Shown piece by piece: positions 32,813-42,244 of a stretch of 64,000 nt of DNA. Made by a program: the position numbers and the translations under genes. Position 1 is the stretch's first letter. Each line of letters begins with the position of its first letter. Origin of the DNA: Streptomyces anulatus. Lineage in GTDB: Bacteria > Actinomycetota > Actinomycetes > Streptomycetales > Streptomycetaceae. The notes under the pieces were generated by a model. The model saw nothing but the letters and a program-made list of their open reading frames with translations. It had not been told where the DNA came from and did no database searches. Location: assembly GCF_014650675.1 (NCBI RefSeq), contig NZ_BMVK01000005.1:186001-250000 (forward strand). Reading direction: 5' to 3'.

Positions 32813-34828
32813 TCAGGCGGGCTGACGCGGCTGCTGCTCGGGGAAGCCGGGCTGGTCCGGGTGCTCGACGGGGAAGTCCCGGATCCCGGACCGGTACAGC
32901 GTGTTCGCGGCCTCGGCGAAGCGGACGGTCGACGGCGGGTTGTCCGGTCCCAGCAGGTATTCCTTGAGCTGTTCCCGGTACGGGGCCATCACGTCCTGGT
33001 CCACGGAGAGCATCGCGGTGAGCGCCGTCTCCAGACCGTTGCACTCGGCGTCGAGGAGGTACGAGGCGTACGCGGTGCGCTGCTCGTTCCGGAACTCGGC
33101 GTCGGGGAGCCCTTCGAGATTGAAGATGGCGTACGGCTTACGGGTCGCCACGAAGTCCGAGACCACGCTCGACATGTCCCCGATGAGCAGATCGGAGTGG
33201 TTGAAGCAGTCGTACAGCGTGGGCACCTTGTCGGTCACGACATGGTGCGCGTCGACGGGCAGCGAGTCCCAGTAGAGCGCGCCGGCCTGGTGGCGGAACT
33301 TGCGGATACGGGTCGTCCGCTCCGCCTCCGTCAGGTCCGGGTACTTGGAGCGGACGCCGCGCTCCTGGAGTGCGGCGAGGCGCTTGTCGATCCGGGCCAG
33401 CCGGCGGGCCGCGGTCTTCGAGTCGAGGATCTTGCGCCCGAACCGGCGGGTGTTGTCCTCCTGGAGGAGCGCGATGATCCGCCGGTGCGCGGCCGCCGCC
33501 GCGGGGGAGCGGGTGCCGGTCAGCGGGTGCGGCTTGTAGATGATCCGCAGCTGCTCCTTGTACGAGAGCAGGGTGCGTATGAGGTGCTCGCCGGCCGGGA
33601 TGACGGAGGTGTAGCAGGCGTCGTCCGTCCAGCCTTCCCAGGTGGGGGCGTAGATGACGGTGGGTATCTCGTTGTCGACCGAACCCGTCCAGCGGCGCAG
33701 GGGCATCAGCTGCGGGCGGCCGACCTCCACGATCTGATGGGCGGTCACCGCGTGCTTGATGCGCTCGTAGCGGTCGCGTCCGGCGCGTCCGGCCACCCAG
33801 ATCTCGTCGAAGACCTTGCTGACGCGGTTGCTGCTGGCCAGCTTGTCGCTGTCGCCGTGACCGATGAAGACGTGCTTGACCTCGTGCCGCTGGAGCATGT
33901 GCACGTTCTTTCCGGCGTTGCCGGGGTAGAGCGTGACGCGGAGCTCGGGCATCTCGACGCGGGCCAGGTACTCGGCCTTGGGGACGCAGATGACCGGTAC
34001 GGAGGTGGCGTCCAGGAAGCGCAGGGTGGCCCGCTCACGCAGCACGATGATGGGGCGCAGGTCCAGTTCCTCCAGCGACTCCAGCCACATGTTCACCTGG
34101 TACATGAAGTCCCGGGAGACGGCGGCGAAGGTGAAGTACAGGGCGACCTGCGGCCGGTACTGCCCGAGCTGCCAGTTCAGCTCGTCGAGGGCCTCGTCGG
34201 GGGTGGGCAGGATCAGCGCGTTCCGGGCGCCGGGCAGCAGGACGAGCACGGCCAGGAAGGCGAGCCAGACCGCGGCGATTCCGCCGAAGGTCACGTACTG
34301 CCAGTCGTCCGTGGCGACGGTGCCGATCGCGCCGGCCACCAGCGGGACGTCCAGGTGCAGCATCTTGCGGACGTGCTTGCTCGTGAGGAACGGATGCGGC
34401 AGGCGGCGGATGCCCAGGGCTTCGAGGTCCAGCCCGCGGGTGGTGAAGGGCAGCGCCGCGCGTTCGGACTTGACCCGCTTGATCATCGCGCCGTAGACGA
34501 GCTGCAGGGTGAAGAGCAGCAGCAGGCCCACCGCCGTCATCTGGATGACGAACGAGTCGAGGTCGATGATGGCGCCGCAGAGCGCGAGCAGCAGGAACTG
34601 ACGGATCAGGAAGCGGATGGTGAGCCCGAAGCGCGAGTCCCTCAGCCGGTCCAGGGTGGAGGACTCGGCGGTGTGCAGGAGCAGGTCGGCCAGATAGCTG
34701 ACGGCCGCCGCGAAGGCGAAGACGGGCAGCGACACCATCACGACCGCGGCCATCATGGCCACGAAGCTGAGCACCAGAGCAGCTGTGATCAGGACCCCCA
34801 GCACGGCCTGACGTTTTTGCTTGCCCAT
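32813..34828 (-). CDS. CDP-glycerol glycerophosphotransferase-family polymerase (TagF/TarL-like)
   Basis: A 671-aa membrane-associated enzyme. Several hydrophobic segments occur in the first 200 residues, and another near 215-235 (VTFGGIAAVWLAFLAVLVLL). The C-terminal glyphos-transferase domain shows HGDSDK, VIYAPTWEGWTDD, IIYKPHPL and SDLLIGDMSSVVSDF, all signature blocks of teichoic acid polymerases that add polyol phosphate from CDP-activated donors. Bacillus TagF is peripheral; the long multi-helix N-terminus is an actinobacterial variant. It begins the operon that includes the cytidylyltransferase/SDR and GT4 genes. Confidence 0.87.
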   Translation of the reverse strand: MGKQKRQAVLGVLITAALVLSFVAMMAAVVMVSLPVFAFAAAVSYLADLLLHTAESSTLDRLRDSRFGLTIRFLIRQFLLLALCGAIIDLDSFVIQMTAVGLLLLFTLQLVYGAMIKRVKSERAALPFTTRGLDLEALGIRRLPHPFLTSKHVRKMLHLDVPLVAGAIGTVATDDWQYVTFGGIAAVWLAFLAVLVLLPGARNALILPTPDEALDELNWQLGQYRPQVALYFTFAAVSRDFMYQVNMWLESLEELDLRPIIVLRERATLRFLDATSVPVICVPKAEYLARVEMPELRVTLYPGNAGKNVHMLQRHEVKHVFIGHGDSDKLASSNRVSKVFDEIWVAGRAGRDRYERIKHAVTAHQIVEVGRPQLMPLRRWTGSVDNEIPTVIYAPTWEGWTDDACYTSVIPAGEHLIRTLLSYKEQLRIIYKPHPLTGTRSPAAAAAHRRIIALLQEDNTRRFGRKILDSKTAARRLARIDKRLAALQERGVRSKYPDLTEAERTTRIRKFRHQAGALYWDSLPVDAHHVVTDKVPTLYDCFNHSDLLIGDMSSVVSDFVATRKPYAIFNLEGLPDAEFRNEQRTAYASYLLDAECNGLETALTAMLSVDQDVMAPYREQLKEYLLGPDNPPSTVRFAEAANTLYRSGIRDFPVEHPDQPGFPEQQPRQPA

Positions 34829-35126
34829 GGGCTGCCGACCCCTCCCTCTAATGATCTTGTGCGGTGCTGGCTACGGTGCCGGCCAGGAACAGGGACTGCC
34901 GCACGTCACAGTGGGGCCGTTCCGCGGTGAGGCTCAGGTGCGGACGGTGTGTAAGGAACTTGTGAAGCATCCGGTCAAACTTTAGACACTGAGCGGACTC
35001 AACTGAGAACTTTCAAGGGTTAAAAGTAGAACAATTGTCGTCTGGATACCGAACAGTTATGAACGGTTGGCTGTCGCGTGACCGAATTGATGGATTTGCG
35101 TCGTACGTAACGGCGGTGGTCCCGGT
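34829..35126. promoter_or_regulatory. A/T-richer intergenic region, promoter of the wall-polymer operon
   Basis: About 300 bp without a gene and clearly less G/C-rich than its surroundings (for example 35000-35090). On the minus strand TTGACC (34978-34973) could be a -35 element, but no good -10 follows, so the transcription start is left open. Confidence 0.35.
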
Positions 35127-36170
35127 TCAGGCGGTGACGCCCGGAGCCGGGCACGCGTAGACGGCGAGACGCCGGTGCTCCGGTGTCTTGACCGAGAAGC
35201 CCACGCAGAGCTGCGGCTCCGGCGCGGCCCGCACCGCTATCCCCTCGGGCTCGCGGTATTCCAGCTCGGGCGCCACGGTCACCTTGCGCCGGCCCGCGAC
35301 CTCGCCGGTGCGTACGTCGAGCGCCGACACGTAGGTGTCGCCCCCGCCCGACGGAGGGTTGGCGCCGGCTTCGTCCGTGTAGCCCTTGCCGGTCAGCTGG
35401 TAGATGTGGTTCCCGTGCAGCGCGCACCCCTGGACCCACTCGCCGTCACGCAGAGCGCCGTCGACGACCGTGTGCAGGGGTTCGTACCGCCCGTCGAGGA
35501 AGTCGTCCGTCCGGTAGACCGCGTAGTGGTGCGCCTCGCCGATCCAGTGGCTCACCAGGACCCGGCCGTCCACCGGGTCGAACGCCGGATGGAGCTGGCG
35601 GCTGCCCGGCAGCGGCCGGTGGTGCCGCACGGCCGACGACGAACTGTCCAGGACGGCCCCGTCACGGAAGGGGACCCGGGCGACGGCACGTCCGTAACCG
35701 GTCCCCTCGTCCACATCGGACTCCACCCAGAGCAGCACGTCCTCGCCGGAGGACTCCACGCCCATCGAGACCCCGTGGCCGAACCCCCGTAGATACATGT
35801 GCCCGGCGGCACGCCCCGAGAGGGACAGCACCGAGACGCACATGTCGCCCGCCATCTTCCGGTCGTGACCGGAGACCGGCTCCTCCTCGTCGGGGAGCCG
35901 GAGCCCGTCCGCCATCACCTGCACCGCGTACACCCGGTCGCCCGCGGCGTCGAAGGCGAACGACTGGGGCCCGCTGACGGTGCGCAACGGGCTCGGCGGC
36001 AGCAGCGCCACCGCATCGTCCACGGCGAACAGCCCGACGGTCGCCGGGGTCGGTACACGGTTCTCGCGTCCGCTCACCCAGGTCAGCACGCCACCCGTCG
36101 CGACGATCGCCGTGCCCCCGCCCGCGAGGAGGACCGCTCTGCGGCTTATGTGATTTCTGGTGCCGGTCAT
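35127..36170 (-). CDS. Tat-exported TagC-like/propeller protein
   Basis: A 347-aa exported protein. The N-terminus MTGTRNHISRRAVLLAGGGT is a twin-arginine signal. The mature part has propeller-like segments (FAFDAAGDRVYAVQVMADG, FDPVDGRVLVSHWIGEAHHY, GCALHGNHIYQLTGKGYTDE) and resembles proteins annotated in actinobacteria as teichoic acid biosynthesis protein C; that recollection is not verified. An in-frame TTG at 36206 after GGGAAG is a possible alternative start, but ATG 36170 gives a proper signal peptide. Its position next to the polymerase operon supports a wall-polymer role. Confidence 0.65.
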   Translation of the reverse strand: MTGTRNHISRRAVLLAGGGTAIVATGGVLTWVSGRENRVPTPATVGLFAVDDAVALLPPSPLRTVSGPQSFAFDAAGDRVYAVQVMADGLRLPDEEEPVSGHDRKMAGDMCVSVLSLSGRAAGHMYLRGFGHGVSMGVESSGEDVLLWVESDVDEGTGYGRAVARVPFRDGAVLDSSSSAVRHHRPLPGSRQLHPAFDPVDGRVLVSHWIGEAHHYAVYRTDDFLDGRYEPLHTVVDGALRDGEWVQGCALHGNHIYQLTGKGYTDEAGANPPSGGGDTYVSALDVRTGEVAGRRKVTVAPELEYREPEGIAVRAAPEPQLCVGFSVKTPEHRRLAVYACPAPGVTA

Positions 36171-36283
36171 ACCGTGTGCGAACGCCGTTCCGCCCGTGGA
36201 CGGCAACCGTCCACTTCCCGGGCTGCTCAGGGGTGAGATCAGGGCATTCTGTCATCACCCCACCGGGACCGGTCCGGGCAGGC

Positions 36284-36319
36284 ACGAAGGGTACGACTCG
36301 TCGCCGAGCCGTACCCTTC
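36284..36319 (-). terminator. Terminator of fadA-fadB
   Basis: Arms of about 15 bp (CGAAGGGTACG-A-CTCG and its complement with one bulge) lie 20 bp downstream of the fadB stop. Confidence 0.7.
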
Positions 36320-36340
36320 GCGTTCCGTCCGTCGTGAGCG

Positions 36341-38470
36341 TTACGCCGGCACGCTCGCCACGCCCCGCTCCAGGAACGGCTTGCCGTTCACCCGCTGGGA
36401 GACGCCCTCACGGTCCAGGTACGGCGTGATGCCGCCCAGGTGGAAGGGCCAGCCCGCGCCGGTGATCAGGCACAGGTCGATGTCCTGGGCCTCGGCGACG
36501 ACGCCCTCGTCCAGCATCAGGCCGATCTCCTGCGCCACCGCGTCGAGCACGCGGTCGCGGGTCTGCTCCTCGGTCAGGACGGTGTCGCCCTGCTTGAGGA
36601 GGGCGGCGACCTCGGGGTCGAGGACCGGCGCACCGGAGTCGTAGACGTAGAAGCCGCGCTTTCCGGCCTTCACGACCGCCGCGAGGTTCTCGGAGACCGT
36701 GAAGCGCTCCGGGAAGGCGCGGTTCAGGGTCTCGGAGACGTGCAGACCGATGGCCGGGCCCACCAGCTCCAGGAGCACCAGCGGGGACATCGGCAGGCCG
36801 AGCGGCTCGACGGCCTTCTCCGCGACCTCGACCGGGGTGCCCTCGTCGATGACGTTCTGGATCTCGCCCATGAAGCGGGTGAGGATGCGGTTGACGACGA
36901 ACGCCGGGGCGTCCTTCACCAGGACCGCGGTCTTCTTCAGCTTGCGGGCCACACCGAACGCGGTGGCCAGCGAGGCGTCGTCCGTCTGCTCGCCGCGCAC
37001 GATCTCCAGCAGCGGGAGGATCGCGACCGGGTTGAAGAAGTGGAAGCCGACGACCCGCTCCGGGTTCTTCAGCTTCGACGCCATCTCGGTCACCGACAGC
37101 GAGGAGGTGTTGGTGGCGAGGATCGCGTGCGCCGGGGCGACCGCCTCGACCTCCGCGAACACCTGCTGCTTGACGCCGATCTCCTCGAAGACGGCCTCGA
37201 TGATGAAGTCCGCGTCCGCGAAGCCCTCGGCCTTGTCGAGGACACCCGAGACCAGGCCCTTGAGGCGGTTGGCCTTGTCCTGGTTGATACGGCCCTTGCC
37301 GAGCAGCTTCTCGATCTCGGCGTGTACGTAGCCCACACCCTTGTCGACACGCGCCTGGTCGATGTCCGTGAGGACGACCGGGACCTCCAGGCGGCGCAGG
37401 AACAGCAGCGCCAGCTGCGAGGCCATCAGACCCGCGCCCACGACGCCGACCTTGGTGACCGGGCGGGCCAGGTTCTTGTCCGGGGCGCCGGCCGGACGCT
37501 TGGCGCGCTTCTGGACCAGGTTGAAGGCGTAGATGCCGCTGCGCAGCTCGCCGCCCATGATCAGGTCGGCCAGCGCCTGGTCCTCGGCGTCGAAGCCGGC
37601 GGACAGGTCGCCGTCCTTCGCCGCGGCGATGATGTCCAGCGCGCGGTACGCGGCCGGGGCCGCACCGTGCACCTTGGAGTCGGCGATGGCCCGGCCGCGG
37701 GCGACGGCCGCGTCCCAGGCGTCACCGCGGTCGACCTCGGCGCGCTGAGGCGCGACCGTGCCCTTGAGCACGTTCGCGGTCCAGATCAGCGACTGCTCCA
37801 GGAAGTCCGCACCCTCGAACAGCGCGTCCGCGATGCCGAGTTCGAAGACCTGCTTGCCCTTGAGCTGACGGTTCTGGTTCAGCGAGTTCTCGATGATCAC
37901 CGAGACCGCGCGGTCCGCGCCGATCAGGTTCGGGAGCAGCGCGCAGCCGCCCCAGCCGGGGACCAGACCGAGGAAGACCTCGGGCAGCGAGAACGCCGGG
38001 AGCGCCGTGGAGACGGTGCGGTAGGTGCAGTGCAGACCGACCTCGACACCGCCGCCCATGGCCGCGCCGTTGTAGTACGCGAAGGTCGGGACCGCGAGGC
38101 CGGAGAGGCGGCGGAAGACGTCGTGGCCGCCCTTGCCGATGGCCAGCGCGTCCTCGTGACGGCCGAGCAGCTCGACGCCCTTGAGGTCGGCGCCGACCGC
38201 GAAGATGAACGGCTTGCCGGTGATGCCGACACCGGTGATGGTGCCCTCGGCAGCCTCCTTCTCGACCTGGTCGATCGCGGCGTTCAGGTTCGCCAGCGAC
38301 TGCGGTCCGAAGGTGGTCGGCTTGGTGTGGTCCAGGCCGTTGTCCAGCGTGATGAGGGCGAAGTTGCCCGCACCGGCCGGAAGGTCCAGGTGGCGTACGT
38401 GCGCCTGGGTGACGACCTCGCCGGGGAACAGCTCGGCCGCACCCTTCAGAAGCTCAGTGGTGGAGCTCAC
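36341..38470 (-). CDS. fadB: FadB-type trifunctional enoyl-CoA hydratase / 3-hydroxyacyl-CoA dehydrogenase
   Basis: A 709-aa multifunctional beta-oxidation subunit. The N-terminal crotonase domain (to about 300) has YNGAAMGGGVEVGLHC and LPEVFLGLVPGWGG, including the two catalytic Glu positions. The NAD-binding hydroxyacyl-CoA dehydrogenase domain starts at VGVVGAGLMASQLALLFLRR (about 345), with VVGFHFFNPVAILPLLEIV holding the catalytic His. The C-terminal dehydrogenase domain includes FVVNRILTRFMGE. The GTG start overlaps the fadA stop (GTGA), so the two subunits are translationally coupled. Confidence 0.94.
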   Translation of the reverse strand: MSSTTELLKGAAELFPGEVVTQAHVRHLDLPAGAGNFALITLDNGLDHTKPTTFGPQSLANLNAAIDQVEKEAAEGTITGVGITGKPFIFAVGADLKGVELLGRHEDALAIGKGGHDVFRRLSGLAVPTFAYYNGAAMGGGVEVGLHCTYRTVSTALPAFSLPEVFLGLVPGWGGCALLPNLIGADRAVSVIIENSLNQNRQLKGKQVFELGIADALFEGADFLEQSLIWTANVLKGTVAPQRAEVDRGDAWDAAVARGRAIADSKVHGAAPAAYRALDIIAAAKDGDLSAGFDAEDQALADLIMGGELRSGIYAFNLVQKRAKRPAGAPDKNLARPVTKVGVVGAGLMASQLALLFLRRLEVPVVLTDIDQARVDKGVGYVHAEIEKLLGKGRINQDKANRLKGLVSGVLDKAEGFADADFIIEAVFEEIGVKQQVFAEVEAVAPAHAILATNTSSLSVTEMASKLKNPERVVGFHFFNPVAILPLLEIVRGEQTDDASLATAFGVARKLKKTAVLVKDAPAFVVNRILTRFMGEIQNVIDEGTPVEVAEKAVEPLGLPMSPLVLLELVGPAIGLHVSETLNRAFPERFTVSENLAAVVKAGKRGFYVYDSGAPVLDPEVAALLKQGDTVLTEEQTRDRVLDAVAQEIGLMLDEGVVAEAQDIDLCLITGAGWPFHLGGITPYLDREGVSQRVNGKPFLERGVASVPA

Positions 38471-39693
38471 TTGTTGCCTCCGTCAGCATTGAAGTGCGGG
38501 TTCTCCCAGACGACCGTGGCGCCCATGCCGAAGCCGACGCACATGGTGGTCAGGCCGTAGCGGACCTCGGGCTGCTCCTCGAACTGCCGGGCCAGCTGCG
38601 TCATGAGCCGGACACCGGAGGAGGCCAGCGGGTGGCCGTAGGCGATCGCGCCGCCGTACTGGTTGACGCGGGCGTCGTCGTCGGCGATGCCATAGTGCTC
38701 CAGGAAGGCGAGCACCTGCACGGCGAACGCCTCGTTGATCTCGAAGAGACCGATGTCCTCGATGGACAGGCCGGCCTGGGCCAGCGCCTTCTCGGTCGCC
38801 GGGATCGGACCGTAGCCCATGACCTCCGGCTCGACGCCCGCGAAGGCGTAGGAGACGAGGCGCATCCTGACCGGGAGGCCCAGCTCGCGGGCGACGTCCT
38901 CGGCGGCGAGCAGGGACGCGGTGGCGCCGTCGTTGAGACCCGCGGCGTTACCGGCCGTCACGCGGCCGTGGGCGCGGAAGGGGGTCTTCAGACCGGCGAG
39001 GGACTCCATCGTGGTGCCCGGACGCATCGGCTCGTCGGCGGTGACCAGGCCCCAGCCCGTCTCACCGGCTTCGGCGTTGGTGCGGCGCACGGAGACCGGC
39101 ACCAGGTCCTGCTGGATCTTGCCGTTGGCGTACGCCTTGGCGGCCTTCTCCTGCGAACGCACCGCGTACGCGTCGGCACGGTCCTTGGTGATCGTGGGGT
39201 AGCGGTCGTGCAGGTTCTCCGCCGTCATGCCCATGAACAGGGCGGACTCGTCGACCAGCTTCTCCGACACGAAGCGCGGGTTCGGGTCGACGCCCTCGCC
39301 CATCGGGTGGCGGCCCATGTGCTCGACGCCACCGGCCACGACGACGTCGTACGCGCCGAAGGCGATCGAACCGGCCGTCGAGGTGACGGCGGTCAGCGCG
39401 CCCGCACACATGCGGTCGATCGAGTAGCCCGGGACGGACTGCGGCAGACCGGCCAGGATTCCGGCGGTACGGCCCAGCGTGAGGCCCTGGTCCCCGATCT
39501 GCGTGGTCGCGGCGATGGCGACCTCGTCGATCTTCTTGGGGTCCAGGTCCGGGTTGCGGCGCAGCAGCTCCCGGATGGCCTTCACGACGAGGTCGTCGGC
39601 GCGGGTCTCGTGGTAGATGCCCTTGGGGCCCGCTTTGCCGAACGGGGTGCGGACGCCGTCGACGAAGACGACGTCCCGGATGGTACGAGGCAC
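38467..39693 (-). CDS. fadA: FadA-type acetyl-CoA acyltransferase (3-ketoacyl-CoA thiolase)
   Basis: A 408-aa thiolase. The nucleophile is in SIDRMCAGALTAVTS; the C-terminal catalytic His and Cys are in GGAIAYGHPLASSG and TMCVGFGMG. It cleaves 3-ketoacyl-CoA in the last step of each beta-oxidation turn, in complex with the fadB product. GTG 39693 is preferred over longer frames because it follows a strong GGAGGAG and starts at PRTIRDVVFVDGVRTPFG, the usual thiolase N-terminus. A possible regulator palindrome lies about 75 bp upstream. Confidence 0.94.
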   Translation of the reverse strand: MPRTIRDVVFVDGVRTPFGKAGPKGIYHETRADDLVVKAIRELLRRNPDLDPKKIDEVAIAATTQIGDQGLTLGRTAGILAGLPQSVPGYSIDRMCAGALTAVTSTAGSIAFGAYDVVVAGGVEHMGRHPMGEGVDPNPRFVSEKLVDESALFMGMTAENLHDRYPTITKDRADAYAVRSQEKAAKAYANGKIQQDLVPVSVRRTNAEAGETGWGLVTADEPMRPGTTMESLAGLKTPFRAHGRVTAGNAAGLNDGATASLLAAEDVARELGLPVRMRLVSYAFAGVEPEVMGYGPIPATEKALAQAGLSIEDIGLFEINEAFAVQVLAFLEHYGIADDDARVNQYGGAIAYGHPLASSGVRLMTQLARQFEEQPEVRYGLTTMCVGFGMGATVVWENPHFNADGGNK

Positions 39694-39766
39694 GGTGGCT
39701 CTCCTCCAGGGTGCGGGATGGCACTGCTGCGGGGCACGCCACGGGGGCGCGCCGCCTGCCCTCATG

Positions 39767-39780
39767 CTACTTGCGGGTAA
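39767..39780 (-). promoter_or_regulatory. Candidate TetR-type operator/promoter of fadA-fadB
   Basis: Minus strand TTACCCGCAAGTAG is an imperfect palindrome (TTAC...GTA) and fits the spacer of TGGGCA-N17-TAGCAT, a plausible promoter about 75 bp before fadA. Confidence 0.4.
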
Positions 39781-39931
39781 CCAGACTGCCCACCCCTCGC
39801 GGCCGGAGCGTCGAAGGTCACACCGCCCCGGCGCCCGGTGCAGGCCGCCGAAGCCGCCCCGCGGTGGAGGAAAGGGCCCAGAACCTGGCGTGATTTCGAC
39901 CATCGGTTCGGTCCGCGGACCGGGCCCGGGT

Positions 39932-39970
39932 AGCGGAAAACCCCCGGCCGGTGACCGGGGGTGTCCGCTG
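39932..39970 (-). terminator. Terminator of the RNase D gene
   Basis: Composite stem: outer AGCGGA/TCCGCT, inner CCCCCGG/CCGGGGG, ending 10 bp after the stop of the RNase D gene. Confidence 0.65.
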
Positions 39971-39980
39971 CGTCACGGGA

Positions 39981-41252
39981 TCAGGAGGCGTCCAGCGCCC
40001 GCACCAGGAGCGGGGCGACCTGCTGGATCTGCCAGTTCCGCGCCCCGTACCCGGCGAGGGTGTCCTCGACGGCGCCCGGGGTCGGGTTCTTCGGCGGCTC
40101 CCAGCAGACCCGGCGCACGGTGTCCGGGGTGATCAGGTTCTCCTGGGGCATGTGGAGGCGCTCGGCCAGCTCGGAGACGGCGGTACGGGCGGCGGAGAGC
40201 CGGGCCGCGGCGGCCGGGTCCTTGTCGGCCCAGGAACGCGGGGGAGGCGGTCCGGCCGGCTGCTGGCCGGGCTGCGGCAGCTCCGACTCGGGCAGCGCCT
40301 TGGCCCGCTCCACGGCCGCCTGCCACTGCTCCAGCTGACGGCGTCCCATGCGGTGGCCGAATCCCGGCAGCGCGGTCAGGGCCTGCACATCGACCGGCAG
40401 CGCGAGCGCGGCCTCGACGATCGCGGCGTCGCCGAGCACCTTGCCCGGCGAGACGTCACGGCGCTGGGCGACCTGGTCACGGGTGGTCCACAGCTCCCGT
40501 ACGACGGCCATCTGACGGCGCCGGCGCACCTTGTGCATGCCCGACGTGCGGCGCCAGGGGTCCTTGCGGGGCGGTGCGGGCGGCGCGGAGGCGATGGCGT
40601 CGAACTCCTCCCGGGCCCACTCCAGCTTGCCCTGCCGCTCCAGCTCCTCCTCCAGCTCGTCGCGCAGGTCGATCAGGAGCTCCACGTCGAGCGCGGCGTA
40701 GCGCAGCCAGGGCTCGGGCAGCGGGCGGGTGGACCAGTCGACGGCGGAGTGGCCCTTCTCCAGGGCGTATCCGAGGACGTTCTCCACCATCGCGCCGAGG
40801 CCGACGCGCGGGAAGCCCGCGAGCCGTCCGGCCAGCTCGGTGTCGAACAGCGAGGTGGGGGTCATGCCTATGTCCCGCAGGCACGGGAGGTCCTGGGTCG
40901 CCGCGTGCAGGATCCACTCCGTGCCGGACAGCGCGGAGCCGAGGGCGGAGAGGTCGGGGCAGCCGACCGGGTCGATCAGGGCGCTGCCCGCGCCCTCGCG
41001 GCGCAGCTGTACGAGATAGGCGCGCTGGCCGTAGCGGTACCCCGAGGCGCGCTCGGCGTCGACGGCCACCGGGCCGGTGCCCGCGGCGAAGGCCGCGACC
41101 ACCTCGGCGAGGGCGTCGTCGGACGTCACCACCGGGGGAATGCCCTCGCGCGGTTCGAGCAAGGGGATCGGCGCCGGGGCGACGTCGTCCGGGGGAGCGC
41201 CCCCGGTGGTTCGCAGTGAAGTGTCTGCTGCGGTCTCTTGGGCGTCGGTCAC
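39981..41252 (-). CDS. rnd: Ribonuclease D-like 3'-5' exonuclease with HRDC domain
   Basis: A 423-aa DEDDy exonuclease. Motif I VAVDAERASGYRYGQRAYLV supplies Asp and Glu; motif II ILHAATQDLPCLRDIGM supplies the next Asp; motif III YAALDVELLIDLRDELEEEL has Tyr and Asp. An HRDC domain follows (about residues 215-300, REDVSPGKVLGDAAIVEAAL-type helices), which binds nucleic acid. It probably trims tRNA and other RNA 3' ends. GTG 41252 is used. The gene order thiolase, RNase D, WhiI matches S. coelicolor as I recall it. Confidence 0.9.
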   Translation of the reverse strand: MTDAQETAADTSLRTTGGAPPDDVAPAPIPLLEPREGIPPVVTSDDALAEVVAAFAAGTGPVAVDAERASGYRYGQRAYLVQLRREGAGSALIDPVGCPDLSALGSALSGTEWILHAATQDLPCLRDIGMTPTSLFDTELAGRLAGFPRVGLGAMVENVLGYALEKGHSAVDWSTRPLPEPWLRYAALDVELLIDLRDELEEELERQGKLEWAREEFDAIASAPPAPPRKDPWRRTSGMHKVRRRRQMAVVRELWTTRDQVAQRRDVSPGKVLGDAAIVEAALALPVDVQALTALPGFGHRMGRRQLEQWQAAVERAKALPESELPQPGQQPAGPPPPRSWADKDPAAAARLSAARTAVSELAERLHMPQENLITPDTVRRVCWEPPKNPTPGAVEDTLAGYGARNWQIQQVAPLLVRALDAS

Positions 41253-41366
41253 GTGTCAAGGGTATCTGTGTATGCACGGAGCCCGTCGACGGAACGTTCC
41301 GTCGACGGGCGGCCATGCGCGTATTCCAGCCGGAGGCGCATCGATGCACGTCCCGGCGGGGTGCGG

Positions 41367-42029
41367 TCAGTGGATGATGCCCGTCCGCAGGGCGACCGCG
41401 ACCATTCCGGCACGGTCTCCGGTGCCGAGCTTGCGGGCGATGCGGGCGAGGTGGGACTTGACGGTCAGGGCGGAGAGGCCCATCGAGACGCCGATGGCCT
41501 TGTTGGACTGGCCTTCGGCGACCAGGCGGAGCACCTCCACCTCACGTCCGGACAGTTCGCGGTAGCCGCCCGGGTGGCTCGGGGAGCCGGGAGGCCTGCG
41601 GTGCATACGGGCCGCGTTGGCGCCGATGGGGGCGACGCCGGGGCGGGTGGGATGGCCGATGTTGGTTCGGGTGCCGGTGACGACGTAGCCCTTCACGCCG
41701 CCCGCGAGGGCGTTGCGAACGGCGCCGATGTCGTCGGCGGCGGAGAGGGCGAGACCGTTGGGCCAGCCTGCGGCGCGGGTCTCGGACAGCAGGGTCAGCC
41801 CGGAACCGTCGGGCAGGTGGACGTCGGCAATGCAGATGTCGCGCGGGTTGCCGACGCGGGGGCGTGCCTCCGCGATGGACGACGCTTCGATGACGTCACG
41901 AACTCCGAGGGCCCACAGATGGCGGGTGACGGTGGAACGGACGCGCGGGTCGGCCACGACGACCATGGCCGTCGGCTTGTTCGGGCGGTAGGCGACCAGG
42001 CTTGCGGGCTGCTCAAGGAGAACGGACAC
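41367..42029 (-). CDS. whiI: WhiI: atypical response regulator for sporulation
   Basis: A 220-aa NarL/FixJ-class regulator. The receiver domain (about 20-125) keeps Asp69 in ICIADVHLPDG and a Lys in GGVKGYVV, but the usual acidic pair near the N-terminus is reduced to one residue (VVVADPRVR). The C-terminal LuxR HTH is LSGREVEVLRLVAEGQSN followed by IGVSMGLSALTVKSHLARI. No histidine kinase gene is adjacent. Position between rnd and DUF3000/hemE and the protein length identify it as WhiI, which acts with BldM late in aerial development. GTG 42029 follows AGGAGG. Confidence 0.87.
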   Translation of the reverse strand: MSVLLEQPASLVAYRPNKPTAMVVVADPRVRSTVTRHLWALGVRDVIEASSIAEARPRVGNPRDICIADVHLPDGSGLTLLSETRAAGWPNGLALSAADDIGAVRNALAGGVKGYVVTGTRTNIGHPTRPGVAPIGANAARMHRRPPGSPSHPGGYRELSGREVEVLRLVAEGQSNKAIGVSMGLSALTVKSHLARIARKLGTGDRAGMVAVALRTGIIH

Positions 42030-42244
42030 CAGGCCTCCTGGGGGGAGTGGCGGGACGGGCCGGCTCGGGGGGTGAAGCCGGGGGCGAACCGTGCTTGAAG
42101 GGTCATTGACCTCTTCGGCAGCGGACCCGTCCTCCTTTAGGGGAAGATCGCGATTTGATGCGTAACAATTCGGGCAAATAGGACGCGCGATCGATTGTAC
42201 GAAAAGAGAGCCGGTGCTTGTGCGAAACGGGTGACGGAGTGTTA

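Noticed and set aside
36440..38560. 706-codon open frame antisense to fadB
   Set aside because: Composition artefact; fadB on the other strand carries all catalytic motifs.
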